This document shows positions 1 through 8,183 of a stretch of DNA of 64,000 bases, in pieces (within the stretch, counting starts at the first letter, position 1; each line of letters begins with the position of its first letter). The notes under the pieces are model-generated. The model worked only from the letters and a program-made list of their open reading frames with translations, was not told where the DNA came from and made no database searches. The stretch is from NCBI GenBank assembly GCA_000306725.1, contig CP003083.1, forward strand, positions 2,282,042 through 2,346,041, read 5' to 3'. This DNA comes from Methanolobus psychrophilus R15 (GTDB lineage: Archaea; Halobacteriota; Methanosarcinia; Methanosarcinales; Methanosarcinaceae). A program made the position numbers and the translations under genes.

Positions 1-84
1 AGGCTTGTCCAGAATAGTTCTCATAACTTTTCCGGGAAGGCGGGTGGATCCCATCCTTGCTTGAACAATCGCCACAATTTTCAT
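1..84 (-). CDS. pseF: Sugar cytidylyltransferase N-terminus (PseF/SpsF family), cut by window edge
   Basis: Only the first 28 codons are in the window. The reading begins MKIVAIVQARMGSTRLPGKV, the N-terminal nucleotide-binding signature of SpsF/PseF-type CMP-sugar synthetases (CTP-binding QARxGSxRLPGK). The start ATG is at 84-82, 8 bases after the pseC stop, so it is the next gene of the minus-strand operon. In pseudaminic acid pathways this enzyme activates the nonulosonate with CTP, and its place after pseB and pseC fits that role. Only the start is visible, so a different CMP-sugar (for example legionaminate or a SpsF-type substrate) cannot be excluded. Confidence 0.75.
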   Translation of the reverse strand, partial: MKIVAIVQARMGSTRLPGKVMRTILDKP

Positions 85-92
85 ATTGAATT

Positions 93-1232
93 CTATCCCT
101 TATTTTTGATGAAATCCGATATTGAGGATGCAACGTATTCCACATCTTTCTCTTCCATGCTAGGATACAATGGCAACGTAATTATTCTTTTAAAAACATC
201 TTCAGTCACAGGATAGTCTTTTTCTTTAAGGCCAAAGGTCTCTTGGTAGTAAGTATGTCTGTAAACAGGTATGTAATGAACATTTGTCCCAATGTTCTTT
301 TCTGCTCGCAGGTATTTGAAAAGGTCATCCCGGTTAATAGATTCTTCAAGTAGGACCGTATAGATATGCCATCCATGCCTGATACCATCTTTGACCGGAG
401 GAATGCTTATTGAGTCCATATCCTGGAGCAGTTCCTGATAATATGAGGCGATATAGTTCCTTTTTTCTATAAAACGGTCTATTTTTTTTAGCTGGGATAT
501 TCCCAGAGCTGCCTGAATATCGGTCATACGATAATTACGTCCGAGCATTTTCATATCATATGCCCATCCGGCATTGGGACCGTAGCGGGATATAGCATCC
601 CTGTCTATTCCATGACTATGTAACATCTTTGCTTTTTTGGCCAGCTCTGAATCATTTGTCACTACTGCCCCCCCTTCTCCTGTAGTTATAGGTTTTACCG
701 GATGAAAACTGAATACTGTGATATCTGCGAAGTTGCCTATTTTTTTACCATGATAAGCGGCTCCAAAAGAGTGGCAAGCGTCTTCGATCAAATAGAGATC
801 ATGTTCATTTGCTATGTCCTGTATTTCTTCAATATTGCATGGGTGCCCTGCATAATCCACATAGATTATCGCCTTTGTTCTTGGCGTGATTTTCCGCTCA
901 ATGTCCTCCGTGTCTATGTTACGTGTTTCTCTTTCTATATCTGCATAAACTGGTTTCAGTCTATTGTAAAGAAGTGCATTACTGGTGGCAGCGAATGTGA
1001 AGGGGGTTGTGATGACCTCTGAACCTTTTGGCAGGTCGAGTGAAGCTACTGCGACATCCAGAGCACTGGTTCCGCTATTCATAGCTACAGCATAGCTGCA
1101 TCCCACATACTCACAGATGGCTTTCTCGAATTCGGGTATTTTTGGGCCGGTGGTCAACCAGTCACTTTTCAGGACCTTTATCACCTCTTCGATATCTTCA
1201 TCATCGATTGTCTGATGTCCATAAGGGATCAT
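93..1232 (-). CDS. pseC: UDP-4-keto-sugar aminotransferase, DegT/PseC type
   Basis: A 379-residue, full-length PLP aminotransferase of the DegT/DnrJ/EryC1/StrS family. It has the N-terminal phosphate-binding GTSALDVA stretch (about 54-61), the cofactor-ring aspartate in EDACHSFGA (D151) and the Schiff-base lysine in FHPVKPITTGEGG (K180). PseC converts the 4-keto product of PseB to UDP-4-amino-4,6-dideoxy-beta-L-AltNAc. The gene overlaps the upstream cupin gene by 4 bases and is followed by the pseF-like start, which supports the pseudaminate assignment. Homologous aminotransferases in legionaminate, bacillosamine and perosamine pathways look alike; the pairing with an inverting PseB-type dehydratase is the main argument for PseC. 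Confidence 0.85.
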   Translation of the reverse strand: MIPYGHQTIDDEDIEEVIKVLKSDWLTTGPKIPEFEKAICEYVGCSYAVAMNSGTSALDVAVASLDLPKGSEVITTPFTFAATSNALLYNRLKPVYADIERETRNIDTEDIERKITPRTKAIIYVDYAGHPCNIEEIQDIANEHDLYLIEDACHSFGAAYHGKKIGNFADITVFSFHPVKPITTGEGGAVVTNDSELAKKAKMLHSHGIDRDAISRYGPNAGWAYDMKMLGRNYRMTDIQAALGISQLKKIDRFIEKRNYIASYYQELLQDMDSISIPPVKDGIRHGWHIYTVLLEESINRDDLFKYLRAEKNIGTNVHYIPVYRHTYYQETFGLKEKDYPVTEDVFKRIITLPLYPSMEEKDVEYVASSISDFIKNKG

Positions 1233-1630
1233 AATGCAACCTCGTAGGGGATTGTATCCTCTTTGTCCTCTGCATTCTTACTGAAAACTATAACGCTTGC
1301 TTCACCATTCGAAATGTTCCTTAATGCATGGGCAACATATGGCCGGATATGAATCACTTCATAGGCATCTGATTTTGAATCCAGAACGATCTCTTCATAT
1401 TTCCCGGAAACTATATCCTTTAAACACAACTTGACCTTTCCGGCAGCCAGAGCTAACCATTCCTCTTTGTTCCTATGATAATGATTAGCTCTGGTTTTCA
1501 TGGGTTCGATAGATACTACATAAGAATGCACGCAATTGAATGGCTCATCTTCATAGTTCATCGATACCATCTCTGAGAGCCATCCGTCCTCCCTTTTATG
1601 TTTGACCCGTATAAGTTTATTGTATAACAT
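1229..1630 (-). CDS. Cupin-fold sugar-nucleotide isomerase/epimerase-like protein
   Basis: Small single-domain cupin (133 aa from the ATG at 1630; a start at 1675 would add 15 residues overlapping the pseB end, and neither start has a clear SD). It has a cupin motif with NHYHRNKEEWLAL followed by VIHIRPYVAHALRN, the metal-binding-like His cluster and second conserved box seen in WxcM/FdtA-type dTDP-sugar ketoisomerases and RmlC-like proteins. It sits between pseB and pseC with a 4-base overlap onto pseC. By position it probably acts on the PseB keto product or a derived sugar. The exact reaction cannot be told from the sequence, and a non-catalytic sugar-binding cupin is possible. Confidence 0.6.
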   Translation of the reverse strand: MLYNKLIRVKHKREDGWLSEMVSMNYEDEPFNCVHSYVVSIEPMKTRANHYHRNKEEWLALAAGKVKLCLKDIVSGKYEEIVLDSKSDAYEVIHIRPYVAHALRNISNGEASVIVFSKNAEDKEDTIPYEVAL

Positions 1631-1638
1631 GGACCCAA

Positions 1639-2622
1639 TTACAATATTTGTTTCAGCTGTTCTGTTGTAAGCCATTTGTCATTGATGTCGCTGGAATACC
1701 GGTAGTTATCAGGTAGGCTCTTTCCTGAAGAAGTGTTTTCCTTTTTCCAGAATGAGAACTCTGGCTCGATCACAAAATAGTCAGAGAATTCTTTTGCATG
1801 CCTTGATTCATCTTCTGTTATCATGATCTCGTGCAGTTTCTCTCCAGGTCGAATTCCTGTGAACATTTTTGTTGCTTCAGGAGCGATTGCATCTGCTAGA
1901 TCAGTTATTTTCATACTGGGTATTTTCGGGATGAAAATTTCCCCTCCATGCATTCTCTGTATTGAACTAAGCACAAAATGGACACCTTGATCAAGAGTTA
2001 GCCAGAAACGTGTCATCCTTTCATCGGTGATCGTTAAAACTCCTTCTTCTTTCTGTTCATTGAACAGTGGTATCACGCTCCCTCGGCTACCTATCACATT
2101 TCCGTATCTGACACAACTGAACCGGGTTCTCCCTTTTCCTGTATAGGTATTGCCCTGAACGAACATTTTTTCTGCAACCATTTTTGTTGCCCCATAAAGG
2201 TTTACAGGATGAACGGCTTTGTCTGTGCTTATTGCCATCACTTTTTCAACAGAATTATCAATAGCTGCATCAATTACATTGACAGAGCCGTCTATGTTTG
2301 TCTTCACGGCCTCTATGGGGTTGTACTCACAGGCTGGGACTTGTTTTAACGCTGCTGCATGGACAACGATATCAATTCCATTCATTGCGCGATAGAGCCT
2401 GTCACGGTCCCTAACATCACCAATCAGGAATCTGAGGCGCTTATCATTAAATTCCTGTTTCATTTGATACTGATTGAATTCCCCTCTGGAATATATTCTC
2501 AGGCTACTCGGATTGAATTCCCTAAGCATAACTTCAGTGAACTTTTTACCAAAAGAGCCGGTTCCGCCTGTGAGGAGGATATTCTTGCCATCAAATAAAG
2601 ATTCATCAGTTTTCAATTGCAT
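1639..2622 (-). CDS. pseB: UDP-GlcNAc 4,6-dehydratase (inverting), PseB type
   Basis: A 327-residue extended short-chain dehydrogenase. It has the NAD-binding TGGTGSFG at 18-25, the FlaA1/PseB-type catalytic region STDKAVHPVNLYGATK with Y143 and K147, and the family block HAAALKQVPACEYNP around 88-102. PseB removes water from UDP-GlcNAc with C5 inversion and gives UDP-2-acetamido-2,6-dideoxy-beta-L-arabino-4-hexulose, the first step to pseudaminic acid. It heads a four-gene run pseB-cupin-pseC-pseF. A gap of 228 bases separates it from the glycosyltransferase upstream, so it may have its own promoter there. CapD-like dehydratases are relatives, but the short soluble form fits PseB. Confidence 0.88.
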   Translation of the reverse strand: MQLKTDESLFDGKNILLTGGTGSFGKKFTEVMLREFNPSSLRIYSRGEFNQYQMKQEFNDKRLRFLIGDVRDRDRLYRAMNGIDIVVHAAALKQVPACEYNPIEAVKTNIDGSVNVIDAAIDNSVEKVMAISTDKAVHPVNLYGATKMVAEKMFVQGNTYTGKGRTRFSCVRYGNVIGSRGSVIPLFNEQKEEGVLTITDERMTRFWLTLDQGVHFVLSSIQRMHGGEIFIPKIPSMKITDLADAIAPEATKMFTGIRPGEKLHEIMITEDESRHAKEFSDYFVIEPEFSFWKKENTSSGKSLPDNYRYSSDINDKWLTTEQLKQIL

Positions 2623-2850
2623 GTTTCGACCATCTCTAATTTAGAATATATAAGTTATTATGGACATTTTATTATATAAAGTCATTTTCGACTCTGCATA
2701 TCTCTCTCTTTCTGCTTCATCTTTATGTATTCTCCAAAAGAAAATACACTCTGTCAGTTATTAATATGTTTCCTGTTGAAAGGGTGTGAAGCGAAGATTA
2801 CTGGAACTTGGTCGGGTTTATTGAACAGCACATTCTAAGAAAAGCTACAA

Positions 2851-4137
2851 TTACCATGTAAAACTTTCCTTTAATGTGTTTACTGAATTTTCAATGGCAC
2901 ATTCATTGCGTAATTTCAAGATATTCTTTTTGAAATTCTGGAATTCAAGGCTATATGACTTGTAATTTTCAATTATATCTTCCATTTTGCACACAAATTC
3001 CTCAAGGCTATTACAACGGATTCCAATTGGATTCTCAGGCCTATTGAAAGCATTGATACAATCGTTGTCGAAATGCAGAATTGGTTTCATGTAAGACAGG
3101 GATTCGAGGATTGATCCAGTACAACTGAGCCTGTAACGACTTTTGTCATATAATATCAGGAATACATCAATATCTGCAGCATATTTTTCCATTTCACTTC
3201 TATCAAGTCTTTTTCCGGGGCATGGACACGTGACGTTCGGGAAATCTGAAGTTCCTCTGTTGTCCATTCCTATGATACGGATCTCATACGGGTGTTTCAT
3301 ATCTTTTTGTGAAAGCTGGACCAATATGTTATGCAACATCAATGGATTCCCATAACCGAAGATTGCAAATTTGGCATACTCATTATCTAGCTGGGCGGAA
3401 GGTTCTTTAAAGACAGTAGGAAGTATCACTGTATACATGTTCAACTTCTTCACGTCTATGTACCTCTCTGCATTTTTAATAATATGAGGCGACAATGCGA
3501 TGTATCGATAGTCCGCCGAATGGTTCCAGAGTAGCATTTTTCGATTTGTAAATAATTTATTGGATATCAATTGCCAGGGCATAAAACGATTAATAAATTG
3601 TGCGATAACCTTAGGTAACTCTGTTAATTTCACCTGTCTGATTATTTGAAGTTTATATGTGATATCAGTTTGATTTTTTATTCTTTTAATTGGCAATGAT
3701 AGTTGAGTTGGTTTAGAATACTCATTTGCAACAGTGTCAAAACTTCCATGAAGCACGAAAGTGAATTTCATTTCATGGAATTTTCTTCTTTTCTTTAATT
3801 TTTTTATTGCATAAAGAATTGCAGGATTAAAGGAAAAGAAGAAAATTTTGTTCACCTTAAATTCAATGGCATCAGAAAAAATTTCGTTAAAAGGTGAGTA
3901 ATATTTGAGCACTCCCCTTATAGTATAAAGATTTCTGAATTTAGCTGGAATATATTCTATATTATCGATGGTAATTTTATCATAGTCTAATATGTTCTGA
4001 ATGGCCTCAATATGTGATATATCTGCATAAAACCTGATTGCTTCCTCTGGATAAGCTAAGCGCAGTCCATAAATAAAACCACTGTTAACCTTTTCATGAG
4101 TTAATCCTCGTGCAATCGGCTCGCAAATTATAATCAT
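2851..4137 (-). CDS. Putative GT-B glycosyltransferase
   Basis: A 428-residue soluble protein without membrane segments. The C-terminal half looks like a GT-B nucleotide-sugar domain: a start of the second Rossmann fold at about 255-270 (AKFAIFGYGNP), a middle strand EIRIIGMD, an acidic stretch MEKYAADIDVFLILYD and a glycine/glutamate loop around SCTGSILESLSYMKPIL that resembles the EPMACGTPVV region of GT4 enzymes. The ATG overlaps the stop of the epimerase gene by 4 bases, so translation is probably coupled. It presumably adds one sugar of the repeat unit built by this operon. The donor and acceptor cannot be named. Confidence 0.6.
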   Translation of the reverse strand: MIIICEPIARGLTHEKVNSGFIYGLRLAYPEEAIRFYADISHIEAIQNILDYDKITIDNIEYIPAKFRNLYTIRGVLKYYSPFNEIFSDAIEFKVNKIFFFSFNPAILYAIKKLKKRRKFHEMKFTFVLHGSFDTVANEYSKPTQLSLPIKRIKNQTDITYKLQIIRQVKLTELPKVIAQFINRFMPWQLISNKLFTNRKMLLWNHSADYRYIALSPHIIKNAERYIDVKKLNMYTVILPTVFKEPSAQLDNEYAKFAIFGYGNPLMLHNILVQLSQKDMKHPYEIRIIGMDNRGTSDFPNVTCPCPGKRLDRSEMEKYAADIDVFLILYDKSRYRLSCTGSILESLSYMKPILHFDNDCINAFNRPENPIGIRCNSLEEFVCKMEDIIENYKSYSLEFQNFKKNILKLRNECAIENSVNTLKESFTW

Positions 4138-5009
4138 TGTGTCTCCATCATCATATCTGCTAATTTATAAAAATCTACTTTTTGTTTCCATCCAATACTT
4201 CGTATCAACTCAGAATTGCTAACTAACATTTCGTATTCAGGAACAAATTCATGATTTATTATTACATGTTCTTCCCAATTTTTGTTGACCTTTTTGAAGC
4301 AGTATTCTACCCATTCACGGATGCTATGGGCAATTCCACTGCCAATCATTGCCTCGAATACAGTGTCTTGGTTTATCAGTATCCAGACAGCTTCAACCAC
4401 ATCACCGGCATAATTAAATTCTTTTTTTACGTCTATATTGCCCAGTTTAAGTTTTTCAGAACTTCCATTAGCAATTCGCTTTACTGCGCTTACGATTTTT
4501 TGGTTTACGTGCCTTTCGGACCTTAACGGACTGTCATGGTTAAAAAAGTATCCAACATACACCTGCAAACCAAATGCAGAACGATAATATCTGCCCGCAT
4601 AAACAGATTGAATTCGAGCTACAGAGTAGGCACTGTTTGCCTCAAAAGGTGTTTGTTCATCGATGGGTACTCCTTCGTTTTTAAACTGCATAGCACTGCC
4701 AGATAAAAACACTTTAGTTTTTGGACAATGTAACCGGACACATTCCAAGATATTCAGAGTACCAGTGCTTATAGCGTTGTGGTTATCAAACAATGCAGAA
4801 TGGGCCGTGGTGGAATTAGCTGCAAAATGAAAAACGTAGTCTGGTTGATGATGTTTTATTATCGATTCGACAAATGAATAATCTGCTACATCTCCTTTTA
4901 TATAGCCGTGGGACCGAGAAACACCAATTACGTCAACTCTATTCAATGTTAAAAGCTGGGTGAGGTAGTAACCATCTTGCCCGTTTATACCGAAGATAAT
5001 TGCTTTCAT
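4134..5009 (-). CDS. NAD-dependent epimerase/dehydratase of the Gmd/Rmd type with altered active site
   Basis: The open frame extends to 5099, but the family N-terminus MKAIIFGINGQDGYYL starts at the ATG at 5009. This start gives 291 residues and avoids overlap with the upstream gene. The GxxGxxG cofactor loop and the block GYFFNHDSPLRSERHVNQKI match GDP-mannose 4,6-dehydratase relatives. The catalytic Tyr-x3-Lys is replaced by Tyr-x3-Arg in SAYSVARIQSVY, so the usual proton-relay lysine is missing. It may be a reductase or epimerase with changed chemistry, or a non-catalytic copy; a true Gmd is encoded at 9.7-10.7 kb. It lies between a GT/methyltransferase fusion and a glycosyltransferase in one operon. 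Confidence 0.7.
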   Translation of the reverse strand: MKAIIFGINGQDGYYLTQLLTLNRVDVIGVSRSHGYIKGDVADYSFVESIIKHHQPDYVFHFAANSTTAHSALFDNHNAISTGTLNILECVRLHCPKTKVFLSGSAMQFKNEGVPIDEQTPFEANSAYSVARIQSVYAGRYYRSAFGLQVYVGYFFNHDSPLRSERHVNQKIVSAVKRIANGSSEKLKLGNIDVKKEFNYAGDVVEAVWILINQDTVFEAMIGSGIAHSIREWVEYCFKKVNKNWEEHVIINHEFVPEYEMLVSNSELIRSIGWKQKVDFYKLADMMMETQ

Positions 5010-5017
5010 AGAACAAA

Positions 5018-6841
5018 CTACATTTCTTTTTTGACAACAAATGATGCAAATGAGTATTTGTAATTTCCAAACACAAAATCGGGATTGGGGCATTCCCAAT
5101 TCGGTTCATCAATCAACTTGCAGTTTTTCATGTAAGATAGCAACCTATGCTCTAAGTCAACTTTAGTGTATAGTCGTGCACAAACACGAGGCTTAGGATC
5201 CCCTTGCTTCCAACCATCCTTATAATCGCAAGTCATTACAAATATTCCATTAGGCGCTAATAATTCTGTAATGCATTCAACAAATGACTTGTCATCGGGA
5301 TCGTGTTCTATTACGGAAGTTGAAAAAATAATATCATAACTGCCCTTTATTGTATCTGGTTTTGTGGCAAACTCTTGCAAAGTATAGTTGAACATAGGAT
5401 CTATTTCCTCTACAACAATTCCCATTTTAATTAATGCCATACAAGCGGTGTCTTGGTAGCTACCTACACTAAGGATTTTAGGATTTTTGTATTCCTTAAG
5501 ATGACGATAGACTGTGTCAAAAACAAAGGCTTGTTGTACGTTAGCTTCAGGAATTTTTTTCTCCATCGTTTTTGGCACTAACTCAAATAAATGCTTCACA
5601 GCAGGCTTATATAACTCTCGTGCTCTATTATCTAGAATCCCGTTGAAATTACTTATGCTTTCAACTGCTAGTGGCTCATAGCTTACATTGTTGAGTGTTT
5701 TGGTGTAATCATCTTCGTATAAGTATTTGGTAGTACTAAGCCAATTATTTTTATTTGGATTATCATGTGATTTTATGACCAATCCTAATGTATCCTTCAA
5801 GATGTGCTTTATTTTTTGAATGTTGGTAGTTTTCCCTCTAATAAGTATGGAATCAATTATTCGCTCATATTCCCAACATAAATTTTCAGGAGTCCACTCT
5901 TTTGTGTACTTTATTAAAGGAGTTGTTCCATTATTAATGATTTCTCTCAATGGTTTTTCTGCTACACAAATTGAAGGTTTGGAATCTAAAATATGTCTAA
6001 ACATCCGGCTATTGGAAATAGCAATTGGTCTGTTTACTGCCAATGCATAGTCGATAACACTTGATATTCCTCTTCCCTTGTCATCACGTAAAAATACATT
6101 TATAGTATTTTGAGCAAGAAAATCAAGTACGGCTTCTTCATCCAAATAATCATGTGAAATTGAAAGTGTTATTCCAGGCTTTCGTAGCAATTTTCTACAA
6201 TCATTTCCTATACTCTTTGCCTTCTTTCCGTCAATGTCACCAAATTTGGCGAATGGAATATGTAATCTTATCTCAGCTTCATCAAACTCGCTCTGTACCA
6301 ACTCAATCATGTCCTCATAACCCGTTTTTGCAAAACCGAAACTGCCAATCTTTAATTTGTCAGATGTCGGATATTTATTAACGTACTCTTTAACAGGCCG
6401 TCCATGTTTAAACACATAGGGGTTCTTTAGCAAAAGAGTTGGATCAGGAGCAATATAGAAATCAAACAGCCTATTTGCAAATTCCGGATGGTAGATTGCA
6501 TACTTCTTGCCTTGCTTGACAGAATCTGCGATATTTTGCATTATTGAATGAATAATCCCTATTTGTGGTACTGGAATGTCTGCAATATTGTTTTTGAGAA
6601 TTCCATATCTAAATATTGCACTGGTTACCCAAGGCATTGTAGCAGGCATATAATTATAGATGATTGCAATAGGGCGTTCTTTCTCAAAATGTTCTTTTAA
6701 CTCATTAATGTTACTGCACTCTACTTTGATAAAGTTATACTTTTTTGATAACTTGAGAGCATCAAAAACATTTTCTCCAAACTCATAAACGCCACACTGG
6801 CATTTCTTATGCGTGACAAACAATACCCTATTGTTATTCAA
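5018..6841 (-). CDS. Bifunctional glycosyltransferase-like / SAM methyltransferase fusion
   Basis: 607 residues starting with TTG at 6841, which is preceded by GGAGGGT about 6-7 bases upstream; no ATG is nearby. Residues about 1-340 look like a GT-B-type glycosyltransferase (IGSFGFAKTGYEDMIELV, then KGRGISSVIDYALAVNRPIAI, a donor-site-like loop). Residues about 400-607 are a class I SAM methyltransferase: ILSVGSYQDTACMAL (motif I), an acidic residue after strand 2 (VVEEIDPMF), DIIFSTSVIEHDPDD and a post-IV segment LAPNGIFVMTCDYKDG. The protein probably transfers and methylates a sugar, or caps a chain by methylation. It is 15 bases after the C-methyltransferase gene. Confidence 0.65.
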   Translation of the reverse strand: MNNNRVLFVTHKKCQCGVYEFGENVFDALKLSKKYNFIKVECSNINELKEHFEKERPIAIIYNYMPATMPWVTSAIFRYGILKNNIADIPVPQIGIIHSIMQNIADSVKQGKKYAIYHPEFANRLFDFYIAPDPTLLLKNPYVFKHGRPVKEYVNKYPTSDKLKIGSFGFAKTGYEDMIELVQSEFDEAEIRLHIPFAKFGDIDGKKAKSIGNDCRKLLRKPGITLSISHDYLDEEAVLDFLAQNTINVFLRDDKGRGISSVIDYALAVNRPIAISNSRMFRHILDSKPSICVAEKPLREIINNGTTPLIKYTKEWTPENLCWEYERIIDSILIRGKTTNIQKIKHILKDTLGLVIKSHDNPNKNNWLSTTKYLYEDDYTKTLNNVSYEPLAVESISNFNGILDNRARELYKPAVKHLFELVPKTMEKKIPEANVQQAFVFDTVYRHLKEYKNPKILSVGSYQDTACMALIKMGIVVEEIDPMFNYTLQEFATKPDTIKGSYDIIFSTSVIEHDPDDKSFVECITELLAPNGIFVMTCDYKDGWKQGDPKPRVCARLYTKVDLEHRLLSYMKNCKLIDEPNWECPNPDFVFGNYKYSFASFVVKKEM

Positions 6842-6856
6842 AATAAACCCTCCATT

Positions 6857-8086
6857 TTAAACAATTTCAATATATGGCAGTGGGAAAATAAACTTCCCTC
6901 CGTGTGCTAAAAATTCATGCTCTCTGTCTAAAATATTGTGTTTAAAATGCCAAGGCAGCACCAAAAAATAATCGGGGTTCATTGCCCTCGCCTCTTTTTC
7001 AGAAACAATCGGAATGTCAGTACCTGGTGTGTATGAGCCAAACTTGTCCTCATTTACTTCCGCAATACAAGGTATATGCTTGGTTGTGAATCCACAAAAT
7101 TGAAGCAAAACATTCCCTTTTGTGCTTGCACCATAACCAATAACCTTTTTACCATCAGCTATCAAGGACTCAATCAATTCTGTAAGACTTTCTCGATGTT
7201 GAAAAACTCTCTCTGCAAAATCAAGGTAAGGCTTAGGAGTGTCTAAACCCATAGCATTCTCTTGTTTAAGCACCCAATTGATAATCGGCAAATTAGATTT
7301 ATATGGTCCATTTTCCTTGCATGCTGTCACTGCAAAACTTCCACCATTGATTTGGTTCATCTGCACATCCACAACCCTTAGTCCACAGCGCTCCAGCATA
7401 TTTTTAACTACTTTAAATGAGTAAAATTCTAAATGCTCATGACAAATGGTATCGTAAGAATTAGTGCGGAGCATACTAGGCATATAGCTCTGTTCAAAAT
7501 GCCATATTCCATCATCAGCAAGGACTGCTTCAATATCCTTTACAAATGCCATTGGATCTTCCAAATCGTAAAACATGGCAATAGATGTAATAATCTTTGC
7601 TTTGCGATTTGGAAAATTGGTCTTAAATATTGTCGCTGAAAAAAAGTCCGGAATGAGGGTAACCTCATCGGTATAGTATTGTTTAAACTTTTTCCCGGTA
7701 GGATCAATTCCTACTTTTTTGAATTTACCTGTATATGCCTTAAGTGAAGTTGCATCATTACTGCCGATGTCAATAACCATATCGTCATCATTCGGTTTCA
7801 CCATCTGCTCTAAGATGCGGATTTTTTGCTGTAGGTGTCTTACCATAGAGCTGTTTAGACCTGAGCGGTAGCCATAGCTTTCTCCATACATTTCATTCAA
7901 ATTGTATAACTGTTTTAGTTGCAACAAACCGCTATCAGGACACCACACAAGGTCAAGTGGACCCTTCGTAATAGGCTCGTTTGGTGATTTAGGAAATACG
8001 CCTGTGAGGCATTGTTCGCCAAGCGATAATACTGTGACAAGGTTCGTGCTACCACTGATGCGACATTTATTGATTTCAGTATACAT
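6857..8086 (-). CDS. NDP-hexose C-methyltransferase-like protein
   Basis: A 409-residue protein with the three-part layout of TylC3/NovU-type sugar C-methyltransferases. It has an N-terminal Cys region (C8, C26, C49) like the zinc-binding Methyltransf_13 domain, then the block YGYRSGLNSSMVRHLQ, a SAM-binding core VIDIGSNDATSL at about 104-115, the acidic/His catalytic stretch CHEHLEFYS, and a C-terminal Rossmann-like domain with VIGYGASTKGNVLLQF. Such enzymes methylate a keto-sugar carbon next to the carbonyl. The substrate is likely a product of the dehydratases in this operon. The family call is firm; the sugar is unknown. Confidence 0.8.
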   Translation of the reverse strand: MYTEINKCRISGSTNLVTVLSLGEQCLTGVFPKSPNEPITKGPLDLVWCPDSGLLQLKQLYNLNEMYGESYGYRSGLNSSMVRHLQQKIRILEQMVKPNDDDMVIDIGSNDATSLKAYTGKFKKVGIDPTGKKFKQYYTDEVTLIPDFFSATIFKTNFPNRKAKIITSIAMFYDLEDPMAFVKDIEAVLADDGIWHFEQSYMPSMLRTNSYDTICHEHLEFYSFKVVKNMLERCGLRVVDVQMNQINGGSFAVTACKENGPYKSNLPIINWVLKQENAMGLDTPKPYLDFAERVFQHRESLTELIESLIADGKKVIGYGASTKGNVLLQFCGFTTKHIPCIAEVNEDKFGSYTPGTDIPIVSEKEARAMNPDYFLVLPWHFKHNILDREHEFLAHGGKFIFPLPYIEIV

Positions 8087-8183
8087 ATTATTTAATCCAT
8101 TAGTTGCAATAAGTTACTTAATATGAGTAAATCTAACCTAACGTTAATATTATTATTGCTTATTTTAACAATCCCCTGATTAA

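Noticed and set aside
1-2622. Complete pseudaminic acid pathway
   Set aside because: Only pseB, pseC and the first codons of a pseF-like gene are visible; pseG, pseH and pseI are not in the window.
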